64,000 nucleotides of DNA from Sphingobacterium yanglingense (GCF_004363245.1 NZ_SNYV01000011.1:372001-436000), one strand, 5' to 3'; numbered from the stretch's first letter, positions 17,228-27,383 are shown. Notes: generated by a model not told the origin, from the letters alone. Program-made: numbers and translations.

Positions 17228-19366
17228 TTATTGTAAAACATCTTTTTTCTTGCTCAAATCGTAGTCGATACGCACATGGTAGATGCTCATGAGCATGTTT
17301 TTGAAGATATGTGCCACATCACTAATGTCTTTCATCGTAATGTTGGCATTTTCGAACTGTTTTTGCATAAGCTTATGCTCAATAATCTTGTCAACAAGAT
17401 TGCTTATCGAGTCTTTGGTAGGTTCTTTGAGTGCTCTAGCAGCAGCCTCTACCGAGTCTGCCATCATCAGTACGGCGGTCTCTTTAGAGAAGGGGATAGG
17501 TCCTGGATAATGGAAGATGGTCTCATCGACGAGCTTGTCAGGATTATCCCGTAGGAATTCGTTATAGAAATAATCTACCCGTGTAGTACCATGGTGGGTT
17601 TTGATAAAGTCGATAATGACCTCCGGTAGTAAATTGCGCTTCGCAATTTCTATTCCTTTAATGACGTGTGAAATAATAATCTGTGCACTCTGTTCTGAGG
17701 TGAGCTCTTTATGAGGATTGACACCATTTTTTTGATTTTCTATAAAATAGAGTGGGTTGATCATTTTTCCAATATCGTGGTATAATGCCCCAGCTCGAAT
17801 CAGCAAAGGGTTACCACCGATCTTATATACGGCTGCTTCGGCGAGGTTGGCAACCTGCAAGGAGTGTTGGAAGGTTCCAGGAGCTTTCAAGGAAAGCTCA
17901 CGTAATAGCTTCGAATTACTATTGGTTAGCTCCATTAAAGTTAGGTCGGATACGATACCAAAGAGTTTCTCAAAGGCATAAATAAGCGGGTAAGCCAATA
18001 AGGTAAGACCTACACTGACGATGAATGGGGTGATATCATTCCAGTAGATATTACTGACCGATCCATTGCGTGTCAGCACCAAACCTATATAACCAATGAT
18101 ATAGGTGGCTAGGATTAATAAGCTGGATATTAAGAACTGTTCGCGCTTGACCATCGTTCGGATGCTGTAGATTGCAACAAGGCCTGACATAAACTGTAGG
18201 AATACAAAATCGTAACTGTTAGGTACAAAAAGTGCCGCTATAAGCACCATTAGTAAGTGGATATTAAGCGCTACACGGGTGTCAAATAGAATGCGGAAGA
18301 TGATAGGCACACCACAGTAAGGGATAAAATACAGGCTTGATATCCGCATGCTGATGGCCCAGGAAAGTACACCAAGCATGGCTAGAATCACGATAAAAAT
18401 GATGAGCAAAAGCCTATTGTTATCATAAATCTGGCGTCTAAAGTAATAAAGAAATACCATTAGAAGTGTCATGGCTAGTCCGACAAGCAAGAACTGCCCC
18501 ATGGCGACATAGTTTTTATTACCGGTGATTTTGGCTTCATCCTCAAATACCTTCCGTAAAGACTCTAGCTTTTGATAGGTGTCGTTGTTTACGATTTTGT
18601 CCCGCTCAGCGATTAGCTCACCTTTTTGTACCATACCCCGAGTACTGGAGATATTGGCTAGGGCAGTCTGTTCGACTTTCTCTGTCAGCGATTCGTTATA
18701 AATAAGATTTACAGTTATGTAGTTCTTGAGTACTTCCATCAACCATTTTTTATGACTGATATCTTTGTCACGGTCTAGTCTCAGCTTAATAAAATCATAC
18801 GCGGTCTCTATGGTAAAACAATCGACTGTGTTTTTTTGTGTAGCTACATTCTCGTTGAGCAGTGTAAAGTTGTAGTTGGCATCGGTTTCATTTAGCTTTT
18901 CCGTTTCTGTACCTTTCGTTTGGTACCGGTTGTTCAGGGATAGTACGCCGCGGTTATAGATAGCAGTCAATAACTCAACACCTGTTTTTTTGTACTCTTC
19001 AATCTTCAAAGAGGGGACAGTGTCCATTTGGCTACTCTGCCATTTTTCTGCCAAATCGGTGGTAAATTGGTCAGTCTGCTCTTTGTTGATAGCCGTGTTT
19101 AAGTTGTATATGGGTTGTACTGTTCGGAGTATCTGCTGTTTATCCTTGTCGAGTTCTTCCTTTGTTTTAAGTACGGCAAAGTTGTATGGAGAAACAAGAT
19201 TGTCGTGATTCCAGGGTTTGCCTTTTTGAAACTCGTACTCGAAGCGAGGTTGTTTGGGGAGAAAGAAACAGATAAGTAAAACAGTGGTCACAACCATTCC
19301 GTATCTAAAGATAAGAGAGTTGCTATGTAGTTTAGAATTTATGTAGTTTATCTTTAGTTTTGCCAC
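17228..19366 (-). CDS. 7TM-HD domain cyclic-di-AMP phosphodiesterase (PgpH-like)
   Basis: A 712-residue inner-membrane protein of the 7TMR-HDED / 7TM / HD family, whose PgpH members hydrolyse cyclic-di-AMP. A first membrane helix (about 22-40) is followed by a large extracytoplasmic domain (about 45-280), a cluster of membrane helices (about 285-480) and a cytoplasmic HD domain with HSLQVANLAEAA, then LYHDIGKM (the HD pair) and later IKTHHGT. The frame extends to a GTG at 19396, but a promoter box covers that position (19396-19403). I therefore choose the GTG at 19366, which has AAAAGG directly before it and gives the family opening VAKLKINY. Its likely role is second-messenger control of osmotic and wall balance. 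Confidence 0.9.
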   Translation of the reverse strand: MAKLKINYINSKLHSNSLIFRYGMVVTTVLLICFFLPKQPRFEYEFQKGKPWNHDNLVSPYNFAVLKTKEELDKDKQQILRTVQPIYNLNTAINKEQTDQFTTDLAEKWQSSQMDTVPSLKIEEYKKTGVELLTAIYNRGVLSLNNRYQTKGTETEKLNETDANYNFTLLNENVATQKNTVDCFTIETAYDFIKLRLDRDKDISHKKWLMEVLKNYITVNLIYNESLTEKVEQTALANISSTRGMVQKGELIAERDKIVNNDTYQKLESLRKVFEDEAKITGNKNYVAMGQFLLVGLAMTLLMVFLYYFRRQIYDNNRLLLIIFIVILAMLGVLSWAISMRISSLYFIPYCGVPIIFRILFDTRVALNIHLLMVLIAALFVPNSYDFVFLQFMSGLVAIYSIRTMVKREQFLISSLLILATYIIGYIGLVLTRNGSVSNIYWNDITPFIVSVGLTLLAYPLIYAFEKLFGIVSDLTLMELTNSNSKLLRELSLKAPGTFQHSLQVANLAEAAVYKIGGNPLLIRAGALYHDIGKMINPLYFIENQKNGVNPHKELTSEQSAQIIISHVIKGIEIAKRNLLPEVIIDFIKTHHGTTRVDYFYNEFLRDNPDKLVDETIFHYPGPIPFSKETAVLMMADSVEAAARALKEPTKDSISNLVDKIIEHKLMQKQFENANITMKDISDVAHIFKNMLMSIYHVRIDYDLSKKKDVLQ

Positions 19367-19395
19367 CTTTTGCCTTTTTAAGTTAAATAAGTACA

Positions 19396-19403
19396 CAAAA
19401 GTA
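19396..19403 (-). promoter_or_regulatory. Promoter -7 box of the 7TM-HD gene
   Basis: TACTTTTG on the minus strand fits TAnnTTTG and lies 30 bp before the chosen GTG start. No clear upstream TTG box is seen. The position argues against the longer reading of the gene. Confidence 0.5.
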
Positions 19404-19475
19404 ACTATTCTTCGGCATTTTTAAGGCCGTTTGATCTACTCCTTTTGAACTGGGCGCCGTGGAAGGTGTTTTACA

Positions 19476-19507
19476 TTGGTGAATCCAAACCATTTTATTT
19501 AGGTTTG
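19476..19507 (+). promoter_or_regulatory. Promoter of rpe
   Basis: TTG at 19476-19478 and TAGGTTTG at 19500-19507 are separated by 21 bp, fitting the Bacteroidota consensus. The start codon follows 24 bp later. Confidence 0.6.
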
Positions 19508-19531
19508 TATATGGTTTAATGAATTGGAAAT

Positions 19532-20212
19532 ATGTCAGAAAATAAACACCTAATAGCGCCGTCTATCCTAGCAGCGGACTTTTCAAATCTTCAGAAGGAT
19601 ATAGCAATGGTTAACGAGAGTGAGGCAGATTGGTTTCATATCGATATTATGGACGGGGTATTTGTGCCAAATATTTCTTTTGGTTTTCCCGTTATGCAGG
19701 CTATTGCGAAATATGCGATCAAGCCGTTGGATGTACATCTTATGATTGTTGATCCAGACCGCTACCTTCAGACCTGCAAAGATAGTGGTGCATCCATTAT
19801 TACGGTGCATTACGAAGCGTGTACCCATTTACACCGTACCTTGTCGGCGATAAGGGAATTGGGGTGCCAAGCTGGCGTTGCAATCAATCCACATACCTCT
19901 GTGCAATTATTGAAGGATGTGATCCAGGATATTGATGTGGTATGCATTATGTCCGTAAATCCAGGCTTCGGAGGGCAAAAATTCATTAAGAATACCTATG
20001 CTAAAATCAAGGAGCTTCGCGCGTTGGCTGCAGGTGTAAACGATAGGTTGCTCATCGAAGTAGATGGGGGAGTGACTACTGATAACGCCGGAGAGTTGAT
20101 ACAGGCTGGCGCCGATGTTTTGGTAGCGGGTTCATTTGTGTTTAATGCATCAGAACCAGCCACGATGGTAAAGCAATTGAAAAACGTAAGTTATCCTGCC
20201 CAAATGGCCTAA
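19532..20212 (+). CDS. rpe: Ribulose-phosphate 3-epimerase
   Basis: A 226-residue TIM-barrel enzyme that interconverts ribulose 5-phosphate and xylulose 5-phosphate in the pentose phosphate pathway. The N-terminus IAPSILAADFSNL is diagnostic. Metal and catalytic residues are visible in FHIDIMDGVFVPNIS, LDVHLMIVDP, VCIMSVNPGFGGQKFI and LIEVDGGVT. Length is normal. It has its own promoter and terminator, so it forms a single-gene unit, divergent from the 7TM-HD gene. Confidence 0.97.
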   Translation: MSENKHLIAPSILAADFSNLQKDIAMVNESEADWFHIDIMDGVFVPNISFGFPVMQAIAKYAIKPLDVHLMIVDPDRYLQTCKDSGASIITVHYEACTHLHRTLSAIRELGCQAGVAINPHTSVQLLKDVIQDIDVVCIMSVNPGFGGQKFIKNTYAKIKELRALAAGVNDRLLIEVDGGVTTDNAGELIQAGADVLVAGSFVFNASEPATMVKQLKNVSYPAQMA

Positions 20213-20236
20213 AAGAAAGAATGTAATATAGAGCAG

Positions 20237-20274
20237 AAGGGAGGATTCTTTTATACAGGAATTCTCCTTTTTTA
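20237..20274 (+). terminator. Terminator of rpe
   Basis: GGAGGATTC and GGAATTCTCC pair (with one mismatch or bulge) around TTTTATACA and are followed by a T run, 25 bp after the rpe stop. Confidence 0.7.
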
Positions 20275-20591
20275 TATCATCTATGCTATCAGACCGGCCT
20301 TTTAAGGCTTGCTTCTTATTTTATTCTGCCAAAATTTAGTTCAAATCGATTTGCGAGTTTAGAATAATTCCAAATTATGTAATGCGTTGCTTAAATTATA
20401 TTTAAAGCTTGATTTTTGCTATTTTTGTATAGATAGGGTTGGTTTGTTTTTAATAAGTCAACAATTTTGTGCGAAATAGCATATATTGTCATTGCTTAGT
20501 CTACAACCTATTGAGAATATACACAAACAGAAAAACAGACGGTCTTTTTACAATTAAAAATAACGTCCGAAAAATATATTAAAAAAGCATA
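20275..20591. other. Gene-free leader region of acnB
   Basis: The 317 bp before acnB are A/T-rich and hold no gene. TATTTTTG at 20420-20427 fits the -7 box. A start about 7 bp later would leave a leader of about 155 bases before the acnB ATG. No known riboswitch or strong hairpin was recognised in it. Confidence 0.45.
20420..20427 (+). promoter_or_regulatory. Candidate promoter -7 box of acnB
   Basis: TATTTTTG matches TAnnTTTG; no TTG lies at the right distance upstream. It is the best box in the intergenic region but far (165 bp) from the start codon. Confidence 0.4.
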
Positions 20592-23354
20592 ATGAGCATT
20601 TATAAAGAGTATCTACAAGAAACTGAAGAAAGAAAAACCCAAGGATTACATCCAAAACCAATAGATAGCGCAGAACTACTGAGTCAGATAATTGAGCAGA
20701 TTAAAGACACACAGAATGAATATAGAAAGGACTCGCTTCAATTGTTTATTTACAATACCCTACCAGGGACAACGAGTGCAGCTGGTGTAAAAGCTGAATT
20801 CCTGAAAGAAATTATATTGGGTCGTGCCGCTGTTGAAGAGATTACAGTAGATTTCGCCTTCGAGCTTTTGTCTCACATGAAAGGTGGGCCATCGATAAAG
20901 GTGTTGTTGGATTTTGCTTTAGGGGAAGATGTTTCTAATGCTCAAAAAGCAGCCGATGTACTGAAAACACAAGTTTTCTTGTATGAGGCAGACACTGCAC
21001 GTTTGAAAGAAGCTTACAATAACGGTAATGCAATTGCTAAGGATATCTTAGAAAGCTACGCGAAAGCAGAGTTCTTTACAAAACTTCCAGAGGTAGCTGA
21101 GGAAATCAAAATCGTAACATTTGTTGCTGGTGAAGGGGATATCTCTACAGATTTGCTTTCTCCAGGTAACCAAGCACATTCGCGTTCTGACCGTGAGTTA
21201 CACGGTAAGTGTATGATTACGCCAGAAGCACAAGAGCAAATCAGAGCGCTACAAGCACAGCACCCTGATAAGAGTGTGATGCTCGTGGCTGAGAAAGGTA
21301 CAATGGGAGTAGGGTCTTCGCGTATGTCTGGTGTCAACAACGTGGCACTATGGACAGGTAAGCAAGCTAGCCCTTATGTTCCTTTTGTTAATATCGCGCC
21401 TATAGTAGGGGGAACAAATGGTATCTCTCCGATATTTTTGACTACAGTAGATGTTACTGGTGGAATCGGTATCGACCTTAAAAACTGGGTGAAGAAAGTA
21501 GATGAGAATGGTGAAGTAGTCCGCAATGAAAAGAATGAACCTGTTTTAGAGCAGGTGTATTCGGTAGAGACAGGTACTGTTTTAACCATCAATACAAAAA
21601 CTAAGAAGTTATATAACGGCGATAAAGAACTTATTGATATCGCAAAAGCGTTGACTCCTCAAAAGATGGAGTTTATCAAAGCCGGAGGTTCTTACGCAAT
21701 CGTTTTTGGTAAGAAGATACAGACTTTTGCTGCAAAAGTGCTAAATATCGAAGCACCAACGGTGTTCGCACCTTCTAAAGAGATTTCTATCGAAGGACAG
21801 GGGCTTACAGCGGTCGAGAAGATTTTTAATAGAAATGCAGTTGGAGTAACGCCAGGTAAAGTATTGCATGCGGGGTCTGATGTACGTGTAGAGGTTAATA
21901 TTGTAGGTTCGCAGGATACTACAGGATTGATGACTGCACAGGAGTTGGAAGCAATGGCTGCAACCGTGATTTCACCTATCGTGGATGGTGCTTATCAGTC
22001 AGGCTGTCATACGGCATCGGTTTGGGATAAAAAGGCACAGGCTAATATTCCTAAATTGATGAAATTTATGAATGACTTCGGATTGATCACTGCACGTGAC
22101 CCTAAGGATAGCTACCATTCAATGACGGATGTAATCCACAAAGTATTGAATGATATCACGATCGATGACTGGGCGATCATCATAGGTGGAGACTCGCATA
22201 CGAGAATGTCCAAAGGCGTTGCTTTTGGTGCTGACTCGGGTACGGTAGCGCTGGCGTTAGCTACAGGTGAGGCGTCTATGCCAATTCCAGAGTCGGTAAA
22301 AGTTACCTTCAAAGGAAATATGAAAGAGCACATGGATTTCCGTGATGTGGTTCATGCTACACAATTGCAGATGTTGCAGCAGTTTGGAGGTGAAAACGTA
22401 TTCCAAGGTAGAATCATCGAGGTGCATATCGGTACTTTATTAGCTGACCAAGCCTTTACATTTACAGATTGGACAGCAGAAATGAAAGCAAAAGCTTCTA
22501 TCTGTATTTCTGAAAATGACACGTTGATTCAGTCCCTAGAGATTGCGAAGTCCCGTATCCAGATTATGATTGACAAAGGAATGGATAATCATAATAAGGT
22601 ATTACTAGGACTAATCGATAAAGCGAACAAAAGAATCGCGGAAATTGAATCTGGTGAGAAGCCAGCTTTGACTCCGGATGCTACAGCGAAGTATTACGCG
22701 GAGGTGGTTATTGATTTGGACATCATTGAAGAGCCTATGATTGCCGATCCTGATGTGAATAATGCAGATGTTTCTAAACGTTATACACACGATACGATTC
22801 GCGACTTAACATACTACGGTGGTGATAAAAAAGTTGACCTTGGTTTTGTGGGGTCTTGTATGGTGCATAAGGACGATTTAAAAATCGTTTCTCAAATGTT
22901 GAAGAACTTAGAAAAGCAAACTGGAAAAGTAGAGTTTAAAGCTCCTTTGGTAGTAGCAGCTCCTACTTATAATATCATCGACGAGTTGAAAGAAGAAGGC
23001 GATTGGGAATACCTACAAAAATATTCTGGATTTGAGTTTAGTGATCTTTTACCTAAAAACACAGCGCGTACAGAATATGAGAATATCATGTACCTAGAGC
23101 GCCCAGGTTGTAACCTGTGTATGGGTAATCAGGAGAAAGCAGCAAAAGGAGATACGGTTATGGCAACATCAACCCGTTTATTCCAGGGACGTGTTGTCGA
23201 GGATAGAGATGGCAAGAAAGGAGAGTCCTTATTGGCATCTACTCCAGTAGTAGTGTTGTCAGCTATACTAGGACGAATCCCTAATATCGGCGAGTATAAA
23301 GCCGCTGTAGAGGGTATCAACCTAACAAAGTTTACGCCGGTCGCTACCAAGTAA
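20592..23354 (+). CDS. acnB: Bifunctional aconitate hydratase 2 / 2-methylisocitrate dehydratase
   Basis: A 920-residue AcnB-type iron-sulfur enzyme of the citric acid cycle (citrate to isocitrate), which can also act in the methylcitrate cycle. The opening YKEYLQETEERKTQGLHPKP and the N-terminal HEAT-like helical domain (about 1-165) are specific to the B type. Next come the swivel domain and the catalytic domains with GGDSHTRMSKGVAFGADSG. The 4Fe-4S ligands are Cys756 (GSCMVHKDD), Cys840 and Cys843 (GCNLCMGN). Length is slightly greater than in E. coli (865). The second aconitase gene follows after 49 bp, so both are probably one transcript. Confidence 0.97.
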   Translation: MSIYKEYLQETEERKTQGLHPKPIDSAELLSQIIEQIKDTQNEYRKDSLQLFIYNTLPGTTSAAGVKAEFLKEIILGRAAVEEITVDFAFELLSHMKGGPSIKVLLDFALGEDVSNAQKAADVLKTQVFLYEADTARLKEAYNNGNAIAKDILESYAKAEFFTKLPEVAEEIKIVTFVAGEGDISTDLLSPGNQAHSRSDRELHGKCMITPEAQEQIRALQAQHPDKSVMLVAEKGTMGVGSSRMSGVNNVALWTGKQASPYVPFVNIAPIVGGTNGISPIFLTTVDVTGGIGIDLKNWVKKVDENGEVVRNEKNEPVLEQVYSVETGTVLTINTKTKKLYNGDKELIDIAKALTPQKMEFIKAGGSYAIVFGKKIQTFAAKVLNIEAPTVFAPSKEISIEGQGLTAVEKIFNRNAVGVTPGKVLHAGSDVRVEVNIVGSQDTTGLMTAQELEAMAATVISPIVDGAYQSGCHTASVWDKKAQANIPKLMKFMNDFGLITARDPKDSYHSMTDVIHKVLNDITIDDWAIIIGGDSHTRMSKGVAFGADSGTVALALATGEASMPIPESVKVTFKGNMKEHMDFRDVVHATQLQMLQQFGGENVFQGRIIEVHIGTLLADQAFTFTDWTAEMKAKASICISENDTLIQSLEIAKSRIQIMIDKGMDNHNKVLLGLIDKANKRIAEIESGEKPALTPDATAKYYAEVVIDLDIIEEPMIADPDVNNADVSKRYTHDTIRDLTYYGGDKKVDLGFVGSCMVHKDDLKIVSQMLKNLEKQTGKVEFKAPLVVAAPTYNIIDELKEEGDWEYLQKYSGFEFSDLLPKNTARTEYENIMYLERPGCNLCMGNQEKAAKGDTVMATSTRLFQGRVVEDRDGKKGESLLASTPVVVLSAILGRIPNIGEYKAAVEGINLTKFTPVATK

Positions 23355-23403
23355 AAAATAATATAGAGAGTCATTAAATCAACATAAATTAATATTAAGA
23401 GAT

Positions 23404-25671
23404 ATGGCATTTGATATAGACATGATTAAAAAAGTTTATTCACAATACGAAGAACGCGTTACGGCGGCTCGTAAAATGGTGAATAAACCGTTGACACTTT
23501 CTGAGAAAATCTTATACACGCACCTTTGGTCGGGCAATGCAACTGAAGCCTATGAGCGTGGTAAGTCTTATGTGGACTTTGCACCGGATCGTGTAGCGAT
23601 GCAGGATGCGACGGCACAGATGGCCTTGTTGCAGTTTATGCAAGCGGGACGTGCCAAGGCAGCAGTACCTTCGACGGTACACTGTGACCACTTGATTCAA
23701 GCTAAGGAAGGTGCAGATAAGGATTTGGCTCGCGCTAAGAGTGAAAGCTCGGAGGTGTTTAACTTTTTAAGTTCTGTATCAAATAAATATGGCATTGGAT
23801 TTTGGAAGCCGGGTGCCGGTATCATCCATCAGGTGGTTTTGGAGAACTATGCGTTCCCAGGCGGTTTGATGATTGGTACGGATTCACACACGGTAAATGC
23901 AGGTGGATTAGGGATGGTAGCGATTGGTGTCGGTGGTGCGGATGCGTGTGATGTGATGGCCGGTCTACCGTGGGAGCTTAAATTCCCTAAATTAATTGGT
24001 GTAAAATTAACAGGCAAATTGTCTGGATGGGCAGCACCGAAAGATGTTATCCTGAAAGTAGCAGGTATCCTAACCGTAAAAGGTGGAACAGGCGCTATCG
24101 TAGAGTATTTTGGCGATGGAGCGGAGTCCCTATCTTGTACAGGTAAAGGTACAATCTGTAATATGGGGGCTGAAATCGGGGCGACGACTTCTACATTCGG
24201 TTACGATGCATCGATGGAGCGCTATTTGAGAGCGACGGATCGCGCAGATGTAGCTGATGCAGCCAATGCAATCAAAGGTCACCTGACAGCAGATCCCGAA
24301 GTATATGCAAATCCAGAGGAGTATTTTGATCAGTTGATCGAAATTAACCTTTCGGAATTAGAGCCTTCATTGAATGGACCTTTCACACCGGATTTGTATA
24401 CACCAGCCTCACGTATGCGTGAAGAGGCACAGAAGAATGGATGGCCTACGAAAGTAGAGTGGGGATTGATCGGTTCGTGTACAAACTCTTCTTACGAGGA
24501 TTTGGCACGTGCAGCATCTATCGCTCGTCAAGCGGTTGATAAAGGTTTGGTAACGAAAGCAGAATTTGGTATTAACCCAGGTTCGGAGCAAGTACGTTAT
24601 ACTGCAGATCGTGATGGACTTTTAAAGACTTTTGAAGACTTGAACGCAACGATATTTACCAATGCTTGTGGACCATGTATCGGCATGTGGGATCGTGCAG
24701 GTGCGGACAAGCAAGAGAAGAACACAATTGTACACTCTTTCAACCGTAACTTCGCAAAACGTGCTGACGGTAACCCAAATACTTATGCATTCGTAACTTC
24801 ACCAGAGATGGTTGCTGCGATTGCAATCTCGGGCGACTTGGGATTCAACCCTGTAACGGATACATTAACGAACAAGAATGGCGAACAGGTTAAGTTAGAC
24901 CCACCAACAGGTGATGAATTGCCGACGAAAGGATTCGATGTAGAAGATCCAGGATATCAAGCACCGGCAGCAGACGGATCGTCCGTAGTGGTAGAGGTAT
25001 CGCCGACTTCAGATCGTCTTCAGTTGTTAGAGCCATTCGCTCCATGGGAAGGAACAGACCTAAAGGGGTTGAAAGTGTTGATCAAAGCGAAAGGTAAATG
25101 TACGACGGATCATATCTCTATGGCTGGACCTTGGTTGAAATACCGTGGTCACTTGGATAATATTTCTAATAATCTTTTGATCGGAGCAGTAAATTACTTT
25201 AACGATAAAACGGATAACGTACAGAATCAGTTGACAGGCGAGTATGGTGCTGTTCCAGCGACACAACGTGCCTATAAAGCAGCCGGTATCGGATCTATAG
25301 TTGTAGGAGATGAAAACTATGGTGAAGGATCTTCTCGTGAGCATGCTGCTATGGAGCCTCGTCATTTGGGAGTTCGTGCCGTATTAGTAAAATCTTTTGC
25401 CCGTATCCACGAGACAAACCTGAAGAAACAAGGTATGTTAGGTTTGACTTTTGACAATAAAGACGATTATGATAAAATCCAAGAACAGGATAATATCGAT
25501 ATCATCGGATTGACTGAGTTTGCCCCAAACAAACCATTGACTTTAGTATTACACCATGCGGATGGTTCTGAGGAGCGTATCACGGTAAATCACACCTATA
25601 ATGCACAACAAATCGAGTGGTTTAAAGCTGGTGGTGCATTAAATATTATCCGTGCCAACCAAGCAAAATAA
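23404..25671 (+). CDS. Aconitate hydratase, mitochondrial-like type
   Basis: A 755-residue aconitase of the lineage found in mitochondria, unlike the AcnB-type gene just before it. The 4Fe-4S cluster Cys residues are Cys359 ([10 protein letters not shown]), Cys422 and Cys425 ([12 protein letters not shown]). Substrate-binding parts include [14 protein letters not shown] and [22 protein letters not shown]. It converts citrate to isocitrate through cis-aconitate in the cytoplasm. Two unrelated-length aconitases side by side suggest either conditional use (oxidative stress, iron) or a split between citrate and methylcitrate cycles. A strong terminator follows. Confidence 0.96.
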   Translation: MAFDIDMIKKVYSQYEERVTAARKMVNKPLTLSEKILYTHLWSGNATEAYERGKSYVDFAPDRVAMQDATAQMALLQFMQAGRAKAAVPSTVHCDHLIQAKEGADKDLARAKSESSEVFNFLSSVSNKYGIGFWKPGAGIIHQVVLENYAFPGGLMIGTDSHTVNAGGLGMVAIGVGGADACDVMAGLPWELKFPKLIGVKLTGKLSGWAAPKDVILKVAGILTVKGGTGAIVEYFGDGAESLSCTGKGTICNMGAEIGATTSTFGYDASMERYLRATDRADVADAANAIKGHLTADPEVYANPEEYFDQLIEINLSELEPSLNGPFTPDLYTPASRMREEAQKNGWPTKVEWGLIGSCTNSSYEDLARAASIARQAVDKGLVTKAEFGINPGSEQVRYTADRDGLLKTFEDLNATIFTNACGPCIGMWDRAGADKQEKNTIVHSFNRNFAKRADGNPNTYAFVTSPEMVAAIAISGDLGFNPVTDTLTNKNGEQVKLDPPTGDELPTKGFDVEDPGYQAPAADGSSVVVEVSPTSDRLQLLEPFAPWEGTDLKGLKVLIKAKGKCTTDHISMAGPWLKYRGHLDNISNNLLIGAVNYFNDKTDNVQNQLTGEYGAVPATQRAYKAAGIGSIVVGDENYGEGSSREHAAMEPRHLGVRAVLVKSFARIHETNLKKQGMLGLTFDNKDDYDKIQEQDNIDIIGLTEFAPNKPLTLVLHHADGSEERITVNHTYNAQQIEWFKAGGALNIIRANQAK

Positions 25672-25689
25672 TTTTTCAAATAATAATAT

Positions 25690-25726
25690 GGAATCCCGGT
25701 AAACGCTACCGGGATTCCCTTTTTTC
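25690..25726 (+). terminator. Terminator of the aconitase operon
   Basis: GGAATCCCGGTA and TACCGGGATTCC pair perfectly around a 4-base loop and are followed by a T run, 18 bp after the aconitase stop and just before the next gene. Confidence 0.9.
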
Positions 25727-25732
25727 CTAATA

Positions 25733-26629
25733 ATGCTAAAAAAAACAACAATGCTCCTGTTAGGAGCAATGGCTATCGGTTTTTCAGCGATGGCACAAGA
25801 AGCTGTTGAAGTTTCTGATTCTGGAGTAGGGGTAGCAAAAAGTATTTTTAACCCTAAGTATAATAGATTTAAAAGTAATAAAGGAAAGTTCTTTGCACAT
25901 TGGGGGTATAATTTCTCCAGTTACGCAAAAAGTGATATCCGCTTCCAGGGCCCTGGATATGATTTTACACTAAAGGATGTAAAAGCATCCGATAGACCTA
26001 CAAAATTGGGATGGACATATATCGATCCAGGAAGAATTACCATTCCTCAATTTAACCTTCATTTTGGATATTTTATTAAGGACAATTACAGCATCTCTTT
26101 AGGCTGGGATCATATGAAATACGTTGTCGATATGCCACAGACTGTTAAGTTTGTAGGACATGCTGACAAGATGGTTTCAGAGCCTGGTGTACCTTCAGGA
26201 ATATTTGGTGAGGCTAAGGATGGAGATTACTTAGCGCTTAATGAAAGTGATCTTTATTTCGAGCATACCGATGGGTACAATTTTGCAGCCGTAGGGATAG
26301 AGCGTTATGATGATATCTGGGTGTCCAAGTCGCGCAAGCAATCGGTGAATTCTGAGATCGGATTAGAAGGAGGGCTTTTGGTTCCGAGATCAGATGTACG
26401 CCTATTTGGCTTAGGAGAGAATCATTATTGGAATATAGCAGGGTATGGTTTTGCTGCAAAGGCAGGTGTACAGTATCATTTTCTAAAGTGGATGTATTTG
26501 CAAGGCAGTTTTAAGACCGGATTTACTGATCTTAATAACATTAAGACTACAGGAAGAAGAGGTGTGGATAAAGCATCGCAAACCATTTGGTTCTTTGAAA
26601 ACTATTGGGTGCTTGGTTTTAGATTCTAA
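25733..26629 (+). CDS. Exported outer-membrane beta-barrel-like protein
   Basis: A 298-residue protein with a clear signal peptide (residues 1-21, ending FSAMAQ). The mature chain alternates polar and aromatic residues (FFAHWGYNFSSYAKSD, HFGYFIKDNYSISLGWDHMK, AGVQYHFLKWMYLQGSFKTG) and ends in WVLGFRF, with a terminal Phe as in outer-membrane barrels. The family is common in Bacteroidota but has no defined function, and I cannot name it. The start follows a terminator by 7 bp, so its promoter is inside or before the terminator region; read-through from the aconitases is possible. Confidence 0.8.
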   Translation: MLKKTTMLLLGAMAIGFSAMAQEAVEVSDSGVGVAKSIFNPKYNRFKSNKGKFFAHWGYNFSSYAKSDIRFQGPGYDFTLKDVKASDRPTKLGWTYIDPGRITIPQFNLHFGYFIKDNYSISLGWDHMKYVVDMPQTVKFVGHADKMVSEPGVPSGIFGEAKDGDYLALNESDLYFEHTDGYNFAAVGIERYDDIWVSKSRKQSVNSEIGLEGGLLVPRSDVRLFGLGENHYWNIAGYGFAAKAGVQYHFLKWMYLQGSFKTGFTDLNNIKTTGRRGVDKASQTIWFFENYWVLGFRF

Positions 26630-26657
26630 AACGGAGTAACATATTCGTTCACTGAAT

Positions 26658-26694
26658 AAAAAAGGTCTTGTTCAATAGAGCAAGACCTTTTTTA
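26658..26694 (+). terminator. Terminator of the barrel gene
   Basis: AAAAGGTCTTG and CAAGACCTTTT pair perfectly with loop TTCAATAGAG and are followed by a T run. Confidence 0.9.
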
Positions 26695-26792
26695 TTGATT
26701 TTTTAAAAAAAACTGGAGTTGCCGATAGGCTGTTGACATACCTTTGTCAAGGACCGAGGTACCTTTGGAGTATAATCAAAAGATATAAAGAT

Positions 26793-27266
26793 ATGAACAC
26801 ACAAGGTATCGTCTCAAAAGGAGATTTTTTAAAGAATTGGCAAGGACACCGTACGTTGACTAGACGTACAATCGAGAAGTTTCCTGAGCAGGATCTGTTT
26901 AATTTTTCAATCGGAGGAATGCGTCCTTTCTCTGATATGGTAAAGGAAATATTGTCTATCGCTGTCCCAGGGTTGGAGAGTATAGTGACTAATGTGATTG
27001 AGAAATATAATCACGATTTACCATTAGCGACAAAGGCTGAACTCCTAGAGAGATGGGATGCCGATACAGTAAAGATTAATGAATTGTTCGAGCAGATCTC
27101 AATAGATCGGTTTCAGGAAAACTTTAAGATTTTTGGAGAATATGAATTTCCTATCGTAGAGAATATCCAGTATTTTATAGATAATGAAGTACATCATAGA
27201 GCACAGGGGTACGTATATCTCAGAGCTTTAGGTATTGAACCTCCGTTTTTCTGGGAAAGATACTAA
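26793..27266 (+). CDS. DinB-family protein
   Basis: A 157-residue four-helix protein of the DinB/YfiT metal-binding superfamily. The usual metal His triad is only partly visible: the closing HHRAQGYVYLRALG with its His pair is typical, and an earlier FSIGGMRPFSDMVKEI stands where family members have a His. The start at 26793 (MNTQGIVSKG) is preferred over an in-frame ATG 20 codons upstream because it begins the domain. These proteins include thiol-S-transferases, but no substrate can be given. It forms a single-gene unit with its own terminator. Confidence 0.85.
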   Translation: MNTQGIVSKGDFLKNWQGHRTLTRRTIEKFPEQDLFNFSIGGMRPFSDMVKEILSIAVPGLESIVTNVIEKYNHDLPLATKAELLERWDADTVKINELFEQISIDRFQENFKIFGEYEFPIVENIQYFIDNEVHHRAQGYVYLRALGIEPPFFWERY

Positions 27267-27287
27267 TGATGTCGAAAAGATAAACAG

Positions 27288-27319
27288 CGGGATTCTCTCC
27301 AAGGGAGTCCCGTTTTTTA
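27288..27319 (+). terminator. Terminator of the DinB gene
   Basis: CGGGATTCTC and GGGAGTCCCG pair with a minor mismatch around a short loop and are followed by a T run. Confidence 0.75.
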
Positions 27320-27383
27320 TTGGACTATTCTACCGGATTTTTAAAGAGCATTTTGTAAGTTAGCGACCTAAAGGAGATAGATC

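Noticed and set aside
20428..20591. A known riboswitch in the acnB leader
   Set aside because: No conserved core of a known class could be recognised by eye.
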